Part shown: positions 22,897 through 34,762 of the stretch, piece by piece
How the letters are laid out: every line of letters begins with the position of its first letter
Position numbering within the stretch: position 1 is the stretch's first letter
From: Colocasia esculenta
Lineage: Eukaryota; Streptophyta; Magnoliopsida; Alismatales; Araceae
DNA: 64,000 nt
Direction of reading: 5' to 3'
Assembly (NCBI GenBank): GCA_014218235.1
Contig: JACBKR010000783.1
Location: forward strand, 372,001-436,000
Notes under the pieces: generated by a model
The model's database searches: none
Told to the model about the DNA's origin: nothing
Seen by the model: only the letters and a program-made list of their open reading frames with translations
Translations under genes and position numbers: made by a program

Positions 22897-24543
22897 TGTT
22901 GGCCCTTCTGGTACGGCAGCAAGCAAACCTAGAGGGGGGGTGAATAGGTTTTTTCTGAAATCTGAAATAGAATCTTAAACACAGAAAATAACACTTGAAA
23001 GCTTGGTTAGTTCAGTGTGATAGAGAGTGCAGTGCGGAAGCAAATAAACAATCACACAAGGACACAGGAGATTTATCCTGGTTCGGCCCTTCCCACATGG
23101 AAGTCCTACGTCCAGTCCCCAAGCAAACTCTTGGGATTTCACTAACCAAGGGTACAGTCCCCCTTATGGACCTTACAACACCCTGGATCCCCCACCAGGT
23201 CTTCTTCTCTTTCCCGGGCAAGGAGGCAGCCCACTTCTCTTACAGGTCAAGAAGCCAACCTCCTGGAACAAACCCCAGTGCGGTTCTGCTAGACGCAAAC
23301 CCCTAGCTGGGTTATCAACTGGTACAAACCCCAGTTTGGTTCAGCTAGACACAAACCCCTAGCTGGGTTATCAACTGTATACAGTCCTACAGCTGGACAC
23401 AGATCTTTCTTAGAAAGATCAGACTGAGAGACCTTACAAGATGAACACTCATGTAAAGCTCACAGTCCCAAACTCTCCTCCAGATGTACAATAAGCTCGG
23501 AGAGAAACAGAAGAGAGAAAAGAAGACAGAAAGCTCGGAAGCTTGAATGCTTGAGACGCTTGATTGCTTCTTCTTGGCTCGGGCTCTTTCTCTCTTTCCT
23601 TGAGTGTATGTGGCGTGAAGGTGCTTCTCACAGATGTACACTCCTTCAAAGATATTCAAGAAAGGGCTCTCGTTGTTCTTCAGCAATGCTCCATCTTTTA
23701 TATTGAGCAGCTTTAGAATAGATCCGTTGAAGAGATCCGTTGGAGCTCTTCTAGTCGTTGCTGATCTTTCTCTTCATTTGTCTTAATCAGACTCTGGTGG
23801 TCTTCGAGATCTGTCAGCATAGAAGAGAGTGTTTAGCATAAACGAGTGTTTATGATAAACGATGCATGGTACTGTGCTTCTGCTGACATACAGAAAATAG
23901 TAGGTCATATCTTTTTGACAAGATTCTGAAATATGCATGCAGCTTTTTGTCAGAAGATATTTGACTTTTTATTTAAGCGCCAAGCATATTTGAAATATAA
24001 AGGCAATCTGTGTTTGAACAGAATTCATGAAGAAATCGTTATGAGCATGACTTATGAAATCGTTATGGGAACGATTTCTTAACAAATCGTTGTGAAGGCA
24101 AGTCGATGCCTTCACTTAAGAAATCGTTACGGTCTAAAGAAATCGTTGTGAGAGCAAGTCGTTGCGCTCACTTATAGAATCGTTATGAGATCGACTTCTT
24201 AGAAAATCATTTCGGTCACTTAAGGAATCGTTATGGGAACGACTTCTTATCAAATCAATACGCTCAAAGAAGAAATCGTTATGGCCACTTATCAAATCGT
24301 TATGGCATCGACTTCTTAGCAAATCGTTGCGGCGCTTGATACTTTGGCACTTTAAACAGAAATCGATGTATATTGATTAAACATCGATTTTATCATTTTA
24401 GTGCGCCAAATATTGCATCAATGAAAGACTTAGCTTTTGCTATGAGATTGATGCGACACAGATGAAACAAAATATTCAATTTAAGTTACATCATAAATTT
24501 TGTTATCACCAAAATACAAGAACAAATAGAGAGTGGTTCAACA
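22897..24543 (-). repeat. LTR 1 of the array (1,647 bp)
   Basis: The plus-strand ends are TGTTGGCCCTTCTGG and GAGTGGTTCAACA. On the minus strand it carries a TATA box (TATAAAAG, complement of 23695-23702) followed by a leader. The AAATCGTTATGG/TCGACTTCTTA array lies at 24030-24370, upstream of the TATA box, that is in U3. It differs from the other LTRs at 23887 (CATACAG instead of CATACTG). Confidence 0.92.
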
Positions 24544-24842
24544 ATCTCCCCCTTTTTGGTGATGACAAAATTTATGTGAATTTTCTGATAGGGATAATCA
24601 TGAAACGCTTTAAATCATGAAAACATACAGAATTAAATCTTGAAACATGCAGAGACATACAGAAAATTCATAGTGCATACATACTCTCCCCCTTTTTGTC
24701 ACTAACCAAAAAGGAAGGATCTTACCATGCATTTCTCTCCCCCTTAGAGAGAACTTCTTACCATAGAGGGGTTCAACAATGATTGACATAAATGAATAAC
24801 TCCCCCTTAGTCTGTGCTCCCCCTGAATGAGAGACTCCACCT
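24544..24842 (-). other. Cluster of polypurine tracts in the 3' internal region
   Basis: On the minus strand five AGGGGGAG-type tracts occur in about 300 bases (CTCCCCC at 24546, 24686, 24737, 24800 and 24820 on the plus strand). The one touching the LTR (AAAAAGGGGGAGAT) is the likely plus-strand primer. The same cluster is present in the other two internal regions. Confidence 0.7.
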
Positions 24843-24993
24843 GAATGAAACTTGCAAATAATTGTTAGTAATAAAGACTAATTCATTTTTGTGACTACTC
24901 TTTCTTCAGATGTGATTTGAATGAAGAATCTGCAGTCACTCCTGCCTTGAGCAATCTTGGTTTTTGATGCTCCAAGGCTAACCTGCAAATACA

Positions 24994-26792
24994 TTACTCA
25001 GAAGTAGGTACCCAAATTTTTTTTTTTTTTTTGGGTCCTTGATGATTAGATGCATAAAAATAGCCTTTAGGTATCCAAACTAGGTGCTTAGTTGTGCAGG
25101 TGTTCACAGTGTGTCCTAGTTTATTGCAATGAGAGCAGCAATGAATATAATTTGTTTTGCAGTTCTTATTGCCTTTATGATGCATGATTTGAACATAATT
25201 TTTAGAAACCTTTTTCTTTTGATAAAGCTTGGTTGTTTCAGGTTCCTTTTTCTGAGGCATTTTGGTTTCTTTTACAAATTTTGGTAACAGATATTTTCCT
25301 GAGTTTATTACTTGTTTTCCTTTTTCTGGAGGTGTATAACCAAGCCCTTGTTTGTCATTTCCAGATTTTGATCCTTTTAAGCATAGGGCTAGAGATGTTT
25401 TTCCTTTAGTTAATTTACTAACTGATTCTTTTAAATAGAGATTTTCTTCAGTTAGAGTTTTTAATTTTTCTTCTACCTCTAGCTTCTCTTTGTTCTTGCT
25501 TTTCAAATCTTCATTTAAAATATAATTTTATCTTTATATTCTTTTAATTGTTCTTCTAGTTGTTCCATTTCTGATTTAAGATCAGAATTAGTGTTTTCTA
25601 AACAGGTAAGGTTGCTCTTGAGATTTTTTAGTTCTTTTACAACAACCTTATGCTTATTATATAGTTCATTAAAGACTTCTTCTAAGTCTTCAGACTCTGA
25701 CCCTGAATTTGTGCAAGAGTCAAAAGAAGGTTCAGAGAGTACCTCATTTAGTCCCACCATGAGGGCTAGATTTACCTGCTCCTTTTCGGAATCTGAGCTT
25801 GATGATTCTGAGCATGTGGTCTCTTCATTTTCCCAAGCAGCCGCCATAGCTTTTCTTTTAAATTTCTTGTGTCGCTTCTTGAGCTTTTCGGTTTGACCAT
25901 TCTTCTTTAACCTTGGACAATCTGGTCTCAGATGTCCAGGTTTTCTGCATTCATAGCAGACTGGTTCCTTTTCTTTCTTTTCTTTCTTTTGAATCCTTCT
26001 TGATCCATTTTTCTTCTTCTTGAGAATTTTCTGAAGCTTGGACAATACTTCATCCATATTACAGTCTTCAGAATCTACATCCTGGGAACTAGAAGAAGAG
26101 ATGGAAGGAGCGGCTACAACTTTAAGAGCGTTAGTGCATTTCATTTTAGATGAACTTTCAGATAATCGCTCCATATTTATTTCATGTGCCATGAGAGAAC
26201 CTATCAGATTATCAATCGATAATTTGGTCAAGTCATGGGCTTCTTCTATGGCCGTTACCTTAGGTGTCCATGAAATAGTTAAGGACCTAAGTATTTTTCT
26301 AACGGTTTCTTCATTAGGAAGAATTTTTCCAAGAGAATTTAAACCTACTACTATACTTGAAAATCTGTTATACATAGTAGTAATGTTTTCATTTGGAAGC
26401 ATTTTGAATTGCTCATATTGAGAGATAAGAATATCTATCCTAGTTTGTTTTACTTTATCTGTTCCTTCATAGGTTATCTGCAATTTATCCCATATTTTTT
26501 TAGCAGATTTGCATGCAGAAACTCTACTGAACTCTCTTTTAGATAGAGCACAACATAGATAGTTTTTAGCCTTAAAGTTTAAAGATAATTTACTTTTATC
26601 TATTGTTGTAATTGCAGTAGTGCCTGGAATAGGAACAATAACATAATCACCTACCTCGATTACCTGCCACAGATCGAAGTCTGTGCCTCGAATGAAGCAT
26701 TCCATTCTCATCTTCCAATATTGATAGTCTTCTCCATCAAAGAATGGAGGTCTGGTGACTGATTGGCCTTCAGCATATCCTTGAGCTGCCAT
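24994..26792 (-). pseudogene. gag: gag of array unit 1, one frameshift
   Basis: From ATG 26792 the protein reads MAAQGYAEGQSVTRPPFFDG. It has an N-terminal DUF4219/gag-like start (GEDYQYWKMRMECFIRG), a copia gag core (UBN2-type, about residues 60-210), a zinc knuckle CYECRKPGHLRPDC (about 285-298), and a Ser/Glu-rich and coiled-coil region. A missing T at about 25526 stops this frame at 25515. The remainder continues in the next frame (25506-24994) and has a second knuckle, CSHCNKLGHTVNTC, and the end VWIPKGYFYASNHQG. The gag stops where copia proteins normally enter protease. Gag would form the particle and package RNA. Confidence 0.85.
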
Positions 26793-26838
26793 GGATCTTT
26801 GCTCTAAGATCGTTGGATCTTCGAATGATCAGAGACCC

Positions 26839-26850
26839 GCTCTGATACCA
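26839..26850 (-). other. Primer-binding site of unit 1
   Basis: GCTCTGATACCA on the plus strand is TGGTATCAGAGC on the minus strand, two bases from LTR 2. The same site recurs at 30796-30807 and 34749-34760. Confidence 0.9.
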
Positions 26851-26852
26851 CT

Positions 26853-28498
26853 TGTTGGCCCTTCTGGTACGGCAGCAAGCAAACCTAGAGGGGGGGTGAA
26901 TAGGTTTTTCTGAAATCTGAAATAGAATCTTAAACACAGAAAATAACACTTGAAAGCTTGGTTAGTTCAGTGTGATAGAGAGTGCAGTGCGGAAGCAAAT
27001 AAACAATCACACAAGGACACAGGAGATTTATCCTGGTTCGGCCCTTCCCACATGGAAGTCCTACGTCCAGTCCCCAAGCAAACTCTTGGGATTTCACTAA
27101 CCAAGGGTACAGTCCCCCTTATGGACCTTACAACACCCTGGATCCCCCACCAGGTCTTCTTCTCTTTCCCGGGCAAGGAGGCAGCCCACTTCTCTTACAG
27201 GTCAAGAAGCCAACCTCCTGGAACAAACCCCAGTGCGGTTCTGCTAGACGCAAACCCCTAGCTGGGTTATCAACTGGTACAAACCCCAGTTTGGTTCAGC
27301 TAGACACAAACCCCTAGCTGGGTTATCAACTGTATACAGTCCTACAGCTGGACACAGATCTTTCTTAGAAAGATCAGACTGAGAGACCTTACAAGATGAA
27401 CACTCATGTAAAGCTCACAGTCCCAAACTCTCCTCCAGATGTACAATAAGCTCGGAGAGAAACAGAAGAGAGAAAAGAAGACAGAAAGCTCGGAAGCTTG
27501 AATGCTTGAGACGCTTGATTGCTTCTTCTTGGCTCGGGCTCTTTCTCTCTTTCCTTGAGTGTATGTGGCGTGAAGGTGCTTCTCACAGATGTACACTCCT
27601 TCAAAGATATTCAAGAAAGGGCTCTCGTTGTTCTTCAGCAATGCTCCATCTTTTATATTGAGCAGCTTTAGAATAGATCCGTTGAAGAGATCCGTTGGAG
27701 CTCTTCTAGTCGTTGCTGATCTTTCTCTTCATTTGTCTTAATCAGACTCTGGTGGTCTTCGAGATCTGTCAGCATAGAAGAGAGTGTTTAGCATAAACGA
27801 GTGTTTATGATAAACGATGCATGGTACTGTGCTTCTGCTGACATACTGAAAATAGTAGGTCATATCTTTTTGACAAGATTCTGAAATATGCATGCAGCTT
27901 TTTGTCAGAAGATATTTGACTTTTTATTTAAGCGCCAAGCATATTTGAAATATAAAGGCAATCTGTGTTTGAACAGAATTCATGAAGAAATCGTTATGAG
28001 CATGACTTATGAAATCGTTATGGGAACGATTTCTTAACAAATCGTTGTGAAGGCAAGTCGATGCCTTCACTTAAGAAATCGTTACGGTCTAAAGAAATCG
28101 TTGTGAGAGCAAGTCGTTGCGCTCACTTATAGAATCGTTATGAGATCGACTTCTTAGAAAATCATTTCGGTCACTTAAGGAATCGTTATGGGAACGACTT
28201 CTTATCAAATCAATACGCTCAAAGAAGAAATCGTTATGGCCACTTATCAAATCGTTATGGCATCGACTTCTTAGCAAATCGTTGCGGCGCTTGATACTTT
28301 GGCACTTTAAACAGAAATCGATGTATATTGATTAAACATCGATTTTATCATTTTAGTGCGCCAAATATTGCATCAATGAAAGACTTAGCTTTTGCTATGA
28401 GATTGATGCGACACAGATGAAACAAAATATTCAATTTAAGTTACATCATAAATTTTGTTATCACCAAAATACAAGAACAAATAGAGAGTGGTTCAACA
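26853..28498 (-). repeat. LTR 2 of the array (1,646 bp)
   Basis: It serves as the 5' LTR of unit 1 and the 3' LTR of unit 2. There is no GTATC duplication at either edge: the left edge touches the PBS of unit 1 and the right edge the purine tract of unit 2. It has one T fewer than LTR 1 in the GGTTTTTTCTG run. Confidence 0.9.
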
Positions 28499-28932
28499 AT
28501 CTCCCCCTTTTTGGTGATGACAAAATTTATGTGAATTTTCTGATAGGGATAATCATGAAACGCTTTAAATCATGAAAACATACAGAATTAAATCTTGAAA
28601 CATGCAGAGACATACAGAAAATTCATAGTGCATACATACTCTCCCCCTTTTTGTCACTAACCAAAAAGGAAGGATCTTACCATGCATTTCTCTCCCCCTT
28701 AGAGAGAACTTCTTACCATAGAGGGGTTCAACAATGATTGACATAAATGAATAACTCCCCCTTAGTCTGTGCTCCCCCTGAATGAGAGACTCCACCTGAA
28801 TGAAACTTGCAAATAATTGTTAGTAATAAAGACTAATTCATTTTTGTGACTACTCTTTCTTCAGATGTGATTTGAATGAAGAATCTGCAGTCACTCCTGC
28901 CTTAAGCAATCTTGGTTTTTGATGCTCCAAGG

Positions 28933-30749
28933 CTAACCTGCAAATACATTACTCAGAAGTAGGTACCCAAATTTTTTTTTTTTTTTTTTGGGTCCTTGAT
29001 GATTAGATGCATAAAAATAGCCTTTAGGTATCCAAACTAGGTGCTTAGTTGTGCAGGTGTTCACAGTGTGTCCTAGTTTATTGCAATGAGAGCAGCAATG
29101 AATATAATTTGTTTTGCAGTTCTTATTGCCTTTATGATGCATGATTTGAACATAATTTTTAGAAACCTTTTTCTTTTGATAAAGCTTGGTTGTTTCAGGT
29201 TCCTTTTCTGAGGCATTTTGGTTTCTTTTACAAATTTTGGTAACGGATATTTTCCTGAGTTTATTACTTGTTTTCCTTTTTCTGGAGGTGTATAACCAAG
29301 CCCTTGTTTGTCATTTCCAGATTTTGATCCTTTTAAGCATAGGGCTAGAGATGTTTTTCCTTTAGTTAATTTACTAACTGATTCTTTTAAATAGAGATTT
29401 TCTTCAGTTAGAGTTTTTAATTTTTCTTCTACCTCTAGCTTCTCTTTGTTCTTGCTTTTCAAATCTTCATTTAAAATATAATTTTTATCTTTATATTCTT
29501 TTAATTGTTCTTCTAGTTGTTCCATTTCTGATTTAAGATCAGAATTAGTGTTTTCTAAACAGGTAAGGTTGCTCTTGAGATTTTTTAGTTCTTTTACAAC
29601 AACCTTATGCTTATTATATAGTTCATTAAAGACTTCTTCTAAGTCTTCAGACTCTGACCCTGAATTTGTGCAAGAGTCAAAAGAAGGTTCAGAGAGTACC
29701 TCATTTAGTCCCACCATGAGGGCTAGATTTACCTGCTCCTTTTCGGAATCTGAGCTTGATGATTCTGAGCATGTGGTCTCTTCATTTTCCCAAGCAGCCG
29801 CCATAGCTTTTCTTTTAAATTTCTTGTGTCGCTTCTTGAGCTTTTCGGTTTGACCATTCTTCTTTAACCTTGGACAATCTGGTCTCAGATGTCCAGGTTT
29901 TCTGCATTCATAGCAGACTGGTTCCTTTTCTTTCTTTTCTTTCTTTTGAATCCTTCTTGATCCATTTTTCTTCTTCTTGAGAATTTTCTGAAGCTTGGAC
30001 AATACTTCATCCATATTACAGTCTTCAGAATCTACATCCTGGGAACTAGAAGAAGAGATGGAAGGAGCGGCTACAACTTTAAGAGCGTTAGTGCATTTCA
30101 TTTTAGATGAACTTTCAGATAATCGCTCCATATTTATTTCATGTGCCATGAGAGAACCTATCAGATTATCAATCGATAATTTGGTCAAGTCATGGGCTTC
30201 TTCTATGGCCGTTACCTTAGGTGTCCATGAAATAGTTAAGGACCTAAGTATTTTTCTAACGGTTTCTTCATTAGGAAGAATTTTTCCAAGAGAATTTAAA
30301 CCTACTACTATACTTGAAAATCTGTTATACATAGTAGTAATGTTTTCATTTGGAAGCATTTTGAATTGCTCATATTGAGAGATAAGAATATCTATCCTAG
30401 TTTGTTTTACTTTATCTGTTCCTTCATAGGTTATCTGCAATTTATCCCATATTTCTTTAGCAGATTTGCATACAGAAACTCTACTGAACTCTCTTTTAGA
30501 TAGAGCACAACATAGATAGTTTTTAGCCTTAAAGTTTAAAGATAATTTACTTTTATCTATTGTTGTAATTGCAGTAGTGCCTGGAATAGGAACAATAACA
30601 TAATCACCTACCTCGATTACCTGCCACAGATCGAAGTCTGTGCCTCGAATGAAGCATTCCATTCTCATCTTCCAATATTGATAGTCTTCTCCATCAAAGA
30701 ATGGAGGTCTGGTGACTGATTGGCCTTCAGCATATCCTTGAGCTGCCAT
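28933..30749 (-). pseudogene. gag: gag of array unit 2, longest uninterrupted copy
   Basis: ATG 30749 opens a 558-codon frame to 29073. It reads through the position that is shifted in units 1 and 3, covering the gag core, the first zinc knuckle and the coiled coil. It then changes frame at about 29203, where CCTTTTCTG has one T fewer than unit 1. The second knuckle lies in another frame (29142-28933). One substitution near 30470 (SVCKSAKEIW instead of SACKSAKKIW) separates it from unit 1. Confidence 0.85.
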
Positions 30750-30809
30750 GGATCTTTGCTCTAAGATCGTTGGATCTTCGAATAATCAGAGACCCGCTCT
30801 GATACCACT

Positions 30810-32455
30810 TGTTGGCCCTTCTGGTACGGCAGCAAGCAAACCTAGAGGGGGGGTGAATAGGTTTTTTCTGAAATCTGAAATAGAATCTTAAACACAGAAA
30901 ATAACACTTGAAAGCTTGGTTAGTTCAGTGTGATAGAGAGTGCAGTGCGGAAGCAAATAAACAATCACACAAGGACACAGGAGATTTATCCTGGTTCGGC
31001 CCTTCCCACATGGAAGTCCTACGTCCAGTCCCCAAGCAAACTCTTGGGATTTCACTAACCAAGGGTACAGTCCCCCTTATGGACCTTACAACACCCTGGA
31101 TCCCCCACCAGGTCTTCTTCTCTTTCCCGGGCAAGGAGGCAGCCCACTTCTCTTACAGGTCAAGAAGCCAACCTCCTGGAACAAACCCCAGTGCGGTTCT
31201 GCTAGACGCAAACCCCTAGCTGGGTTATCAACTGGTACAAACCCCAGTTTGGTTCAGCTAGACACAAACCCCTAGCTGGGTTATCAACTGTATACAGTCC
31301 TACAGCTGGACACAGATCTTTCTTAGAAAGATGAGACTGAGAGACCTTACAAGATGAACACTCATGTAAAGCTCACAGTCCCAAACTCTCCTCCAGATGT
31401 ACAATAAGCTCGGAGAGAAACAGAAGAGAGAAAAGAAGACAGAAAGCTCGGAAGCTTGAATGCTTGAGACGCTTGATTGCTTCTTCTTGGCTCGGGCTCT
31501 TTCTCTCTTTCCTTGAGTGTATGTGGCGTGAAGGTGCTTCTCACAGATGTACACTCCTTCAAAGATATTCAAGAAAGGGCTCTCGTTGTTCTTCAGCAAT
31601 GCTCCATCTTTTATATTGAGCAGCTTTAGAATAGATCCGTTGAAGAGATCCGTTGGAGCTCTTCTAGTCGTTGCTGATCTTTCTCTTCATTGTCTTAATC
31701 AGACTCTGGTGGTCTTCGAGATCTGTCAGCATAGAAGAGAGTGTTTAGCATAAACGAGTGTTTATGATAAACGATGCATGGTACTGTGCTTCTGCTGACA
31801 TACTGAAAATAGTAGGTCATATCTTTTTGACAAGATTCTGAAATATGCATGCAGCTTTTTGTCAGAAGATATTTGACTTTTTATTTAAGCGCCAAGCATA
31901 TTTGAAATATAAAGGCAATCTGTGTTTGAACAGAATTCATGAAGAAATCGTTATGAGCATGACTTATGAAATCGTTATGGGAACGATTTCTTAACAAATC
32001 GTTGTGAAGGCAAGTCGATGCCTTCACTTAAGAAATCGTTACGGTCTAAAGAAATCGTTGTGAGAGCAAGTCGTTGCGCTCACTTATAGAATCGTTATGA
32101 GATCGACTTCTTAGAAAATCATTTCGGTCACTTAAGGAATCGTTATGGGAACGACTTCTTATCAAATCAATACGCTCAAAGAAGAAATCGTTATGGCCAC
32201 TTATCAAATCGTTATGGCATCGACTTCTTAGCAAATCGTTGCGGCGCTTGATACTTTGGCACTTTAAACAGAAATCGATGTATATTGATTAAACATCGAT
32301 TTTATCATTTTAGTGCGCCAAATATTGCATCAATGAAAGACTTAGCTTTTGCTATGAGATTGATGCGACACAGATGAAACAAAATATTCAATTTAAGTTA
32401 CATCATAAATTTTGTTATCACCAAAATACAAGAACAAATAGAGAGTGGTTCAACA
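30810..32455 (-). repeat. LTR 3 of the array (1,646 bp)
   Basis: It is shared by units 2 and 3. Private differences are AGATGAGACTG at about 31331 (others AGATCAGACTG) and a missing T in CATTGTCTTA at about 31689. Confidence 0.9.
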
Positions 32456-32905
32456 ATCTCCCCCTTTTTGGTGATGACAAAATTTATGTGAATTTTCTGA
32501 TAGGGATAATCATGAAACGCTTTAAATCATGAAAACATACAGAATTAAATCTTGAAACATGCAGAGACATACAGAAAATTCATAGTGCATACATACTCTC
32601 CCCCTTTTTGTCACTAACCAAAAAGGAAGGATCTTACCATGCATTTCTCTCCCCCTTAGAGAGAACTTCTTACCATAGAGGGGTTCAACAATGATTGACA
32701 TAAATGAATAACTCCCCCTTAGTCTGTGCTCCCCCTGAATGAGAGACTCCACCTGAATGAAACTTGCAAATAATTGTTAGTAATAAAGACTAATTCATTT
32801 TTGTGACTACTCTTTCTTCAGATGTGATTTGAATGAAGAATCTGCAGTCACTCCTGCCTTGAGCAATCTTGGTTTTTGATGCTCCAAGGCTAACCAGCAA
32901 ATACA

Positions 32906-34702
32906 TTACTCAGAAGTAGGTACCCAAATTTTTTTTTTTTTTTTGGGTCCTTGATGATTAGATGCATAAAAATAGCCTTTAGGTATCCAAACTAGGTGCT
33001 TAGTTGTGCAGGTGTTCACAGTGTGTCCTAGTTTATTGCAATGAGAGCAGCAATGAATATAATTTGTTTTGCAGTTCTTATTGCCTTTATGATGCATGAT
33101 TTGAACATAATTTTTAGAAACCTTTTTCTTTGATAAAGCTTGGTTGTTTCAGGTTCCTTTTTCTGAGGCATTTTGGTTTCTTTTACAAATTTTGGTAACG
33201 GATATTTTCCTGAGTTTATTACTTGTTTTCCTTTTTCTGGAGGTGTATAACCAAGCCCTTGTTTGTCATTTCCAGATTTTGATCCTTTTAAGCATAGGGC
33301 TAGAGATGTTTTTCCTTTAGTTAATTTACTAACTGATTCTTTTAAATAGAGATTTTCTTCAGTTAGAGTTTTTAATTTTTCTTCTACTCTAGCTTCTCTT
33401 TGTTCTTGCTTTTCAAATCTTCATTTAAAATATAATTTTATCTTTATATTCTTTTAATTGTTCTTCTAGTTGTTCCATTTCTGATTTAAGATCAGAATTA
33501 GTGTTTTCTAAACAGGTAAGGTTGCTCTTGAGATTTTTTAGTTCTTTTACAACAACCTTATGCTTATTATATAGTTCATTAAAGACTTCTTCTAAGTCTT
33601 CAGACTCTGACCCTGAATTTGTGCAAGAGTCAAAAGAAGGTTCAGAGAGTACCTCATTTAGTCCCACCATGAGGGCTAGATTTACCTGCTCCTTTTCGGA
33701 ATCTGAGCTTGATGATTCTGAGCATGTGGTCTCTTCATTTTCCCAAGCAGCCGCCATAGCTTTTCTTTTAAATTTCTTGTGTCGCTTCTTGAGCTTTTCG
33801 GTTTGACCATTCTTCTTTAACCTTGGACAATCTGGTCTCAGATGTCCAGGTTTTCTGCATTCATAGCAGACTGGTTCCTTTTCTTTCTTTTCTTTCTTTT
33901 GAATCCTTCTTGATCCATTTTTCTTCTTCTTGAGAATTTTCTGAAGCTTGGACAATACTTCATCCATATTACAGTCTTCAGAATCTACATCCTGGGAACT
34001 AGAAGAAGAGATGGAAGGAGCGGCTACAACTTTAAGAGCGTTAGTGCATTTCATTTTAGATGAACTTTCAGATAATCGCTCCATATTTATTTCATGTGCC
34101 ATGAGAGAACCTATCAGATTATCAATCGATAATTTGGTCAAGTCATGGGCTTCTTCTATGGCCGTTACCTTAGGTGTCCATGAAATAGTTAAGGACCTAA
34201 GTATTTTTCTAACGGTTTCTTCATTAGGAAGAATTTTTCCAAGAGAATTTAAACCTACTACTATACTTGAAAATCTGTTATACATAGTAGTAATGTTTTC
34301 ATTTGGAAGCATTTTGAATTGCTCATATTGAGAGATAAGAATATCTATCCTAGTTTGTTTTACTTTATCTGTTCCTTCATAGGTTATCTGCAATTTATTC
34401 CATATTTCTTTAGCAGATTTGCATGCAGAAACTCTACTGAACTCTCTTTTAGATAGAGCACAACATAGATAGTTTTTAGCCTTAAAGTTTAAAGATAATT
34501 TACTTTTATCTATTGTTGTAATTGCAGTAGTGCCTGGAATAGGAACAATAACATAATCACCTACCTCGATTACCTGCCACAGATCGAAGTCTGTGCCTCG
34601 AATGAAGCATTCCATTCTCATCTTCCAATATTGATAGTCTTCTCCATCAAAGAATGGAGGTCTGGTGACTGATTGGCCTTCAGCATATCCTTGAGCTGCC
34701 AT
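32906..34702 (-). pseudogene. gag: gag of array unit 3, several frameshifts
   Basis: ATG 34702 opens 425 codons to 33425, stopping at the same missing T as unit 1. Further single-base losses occur at about 33387 (CTACTCTAGC) and about 33130 (TTCTTTGATAAAG). The second zinc knuckle is in the frame 33097-32906. No copy in the array has the whole protein in one frame. Confidence 0.85.
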
Positions 34703-34762
34703 GGATCTTTGCTCTAAGATCGTTGGATCTTCGAATGATCAGAGACCCGCTCTGATACCACT

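Noticed and set aside
22995..23686. ORFs repeated four times at the same LTR position (for example 22995-23306 and 23387-23686)
   Set aside because: They lie in LTR leader sequence, exist on both strands, and recur only because the LTR is repeated.
25591..26421. Plus-strand ORFs inside the array units (25591-25896, 26038-26421 and their copies)
   Set aside because: They are antisense shadows of the minus-strand gag.
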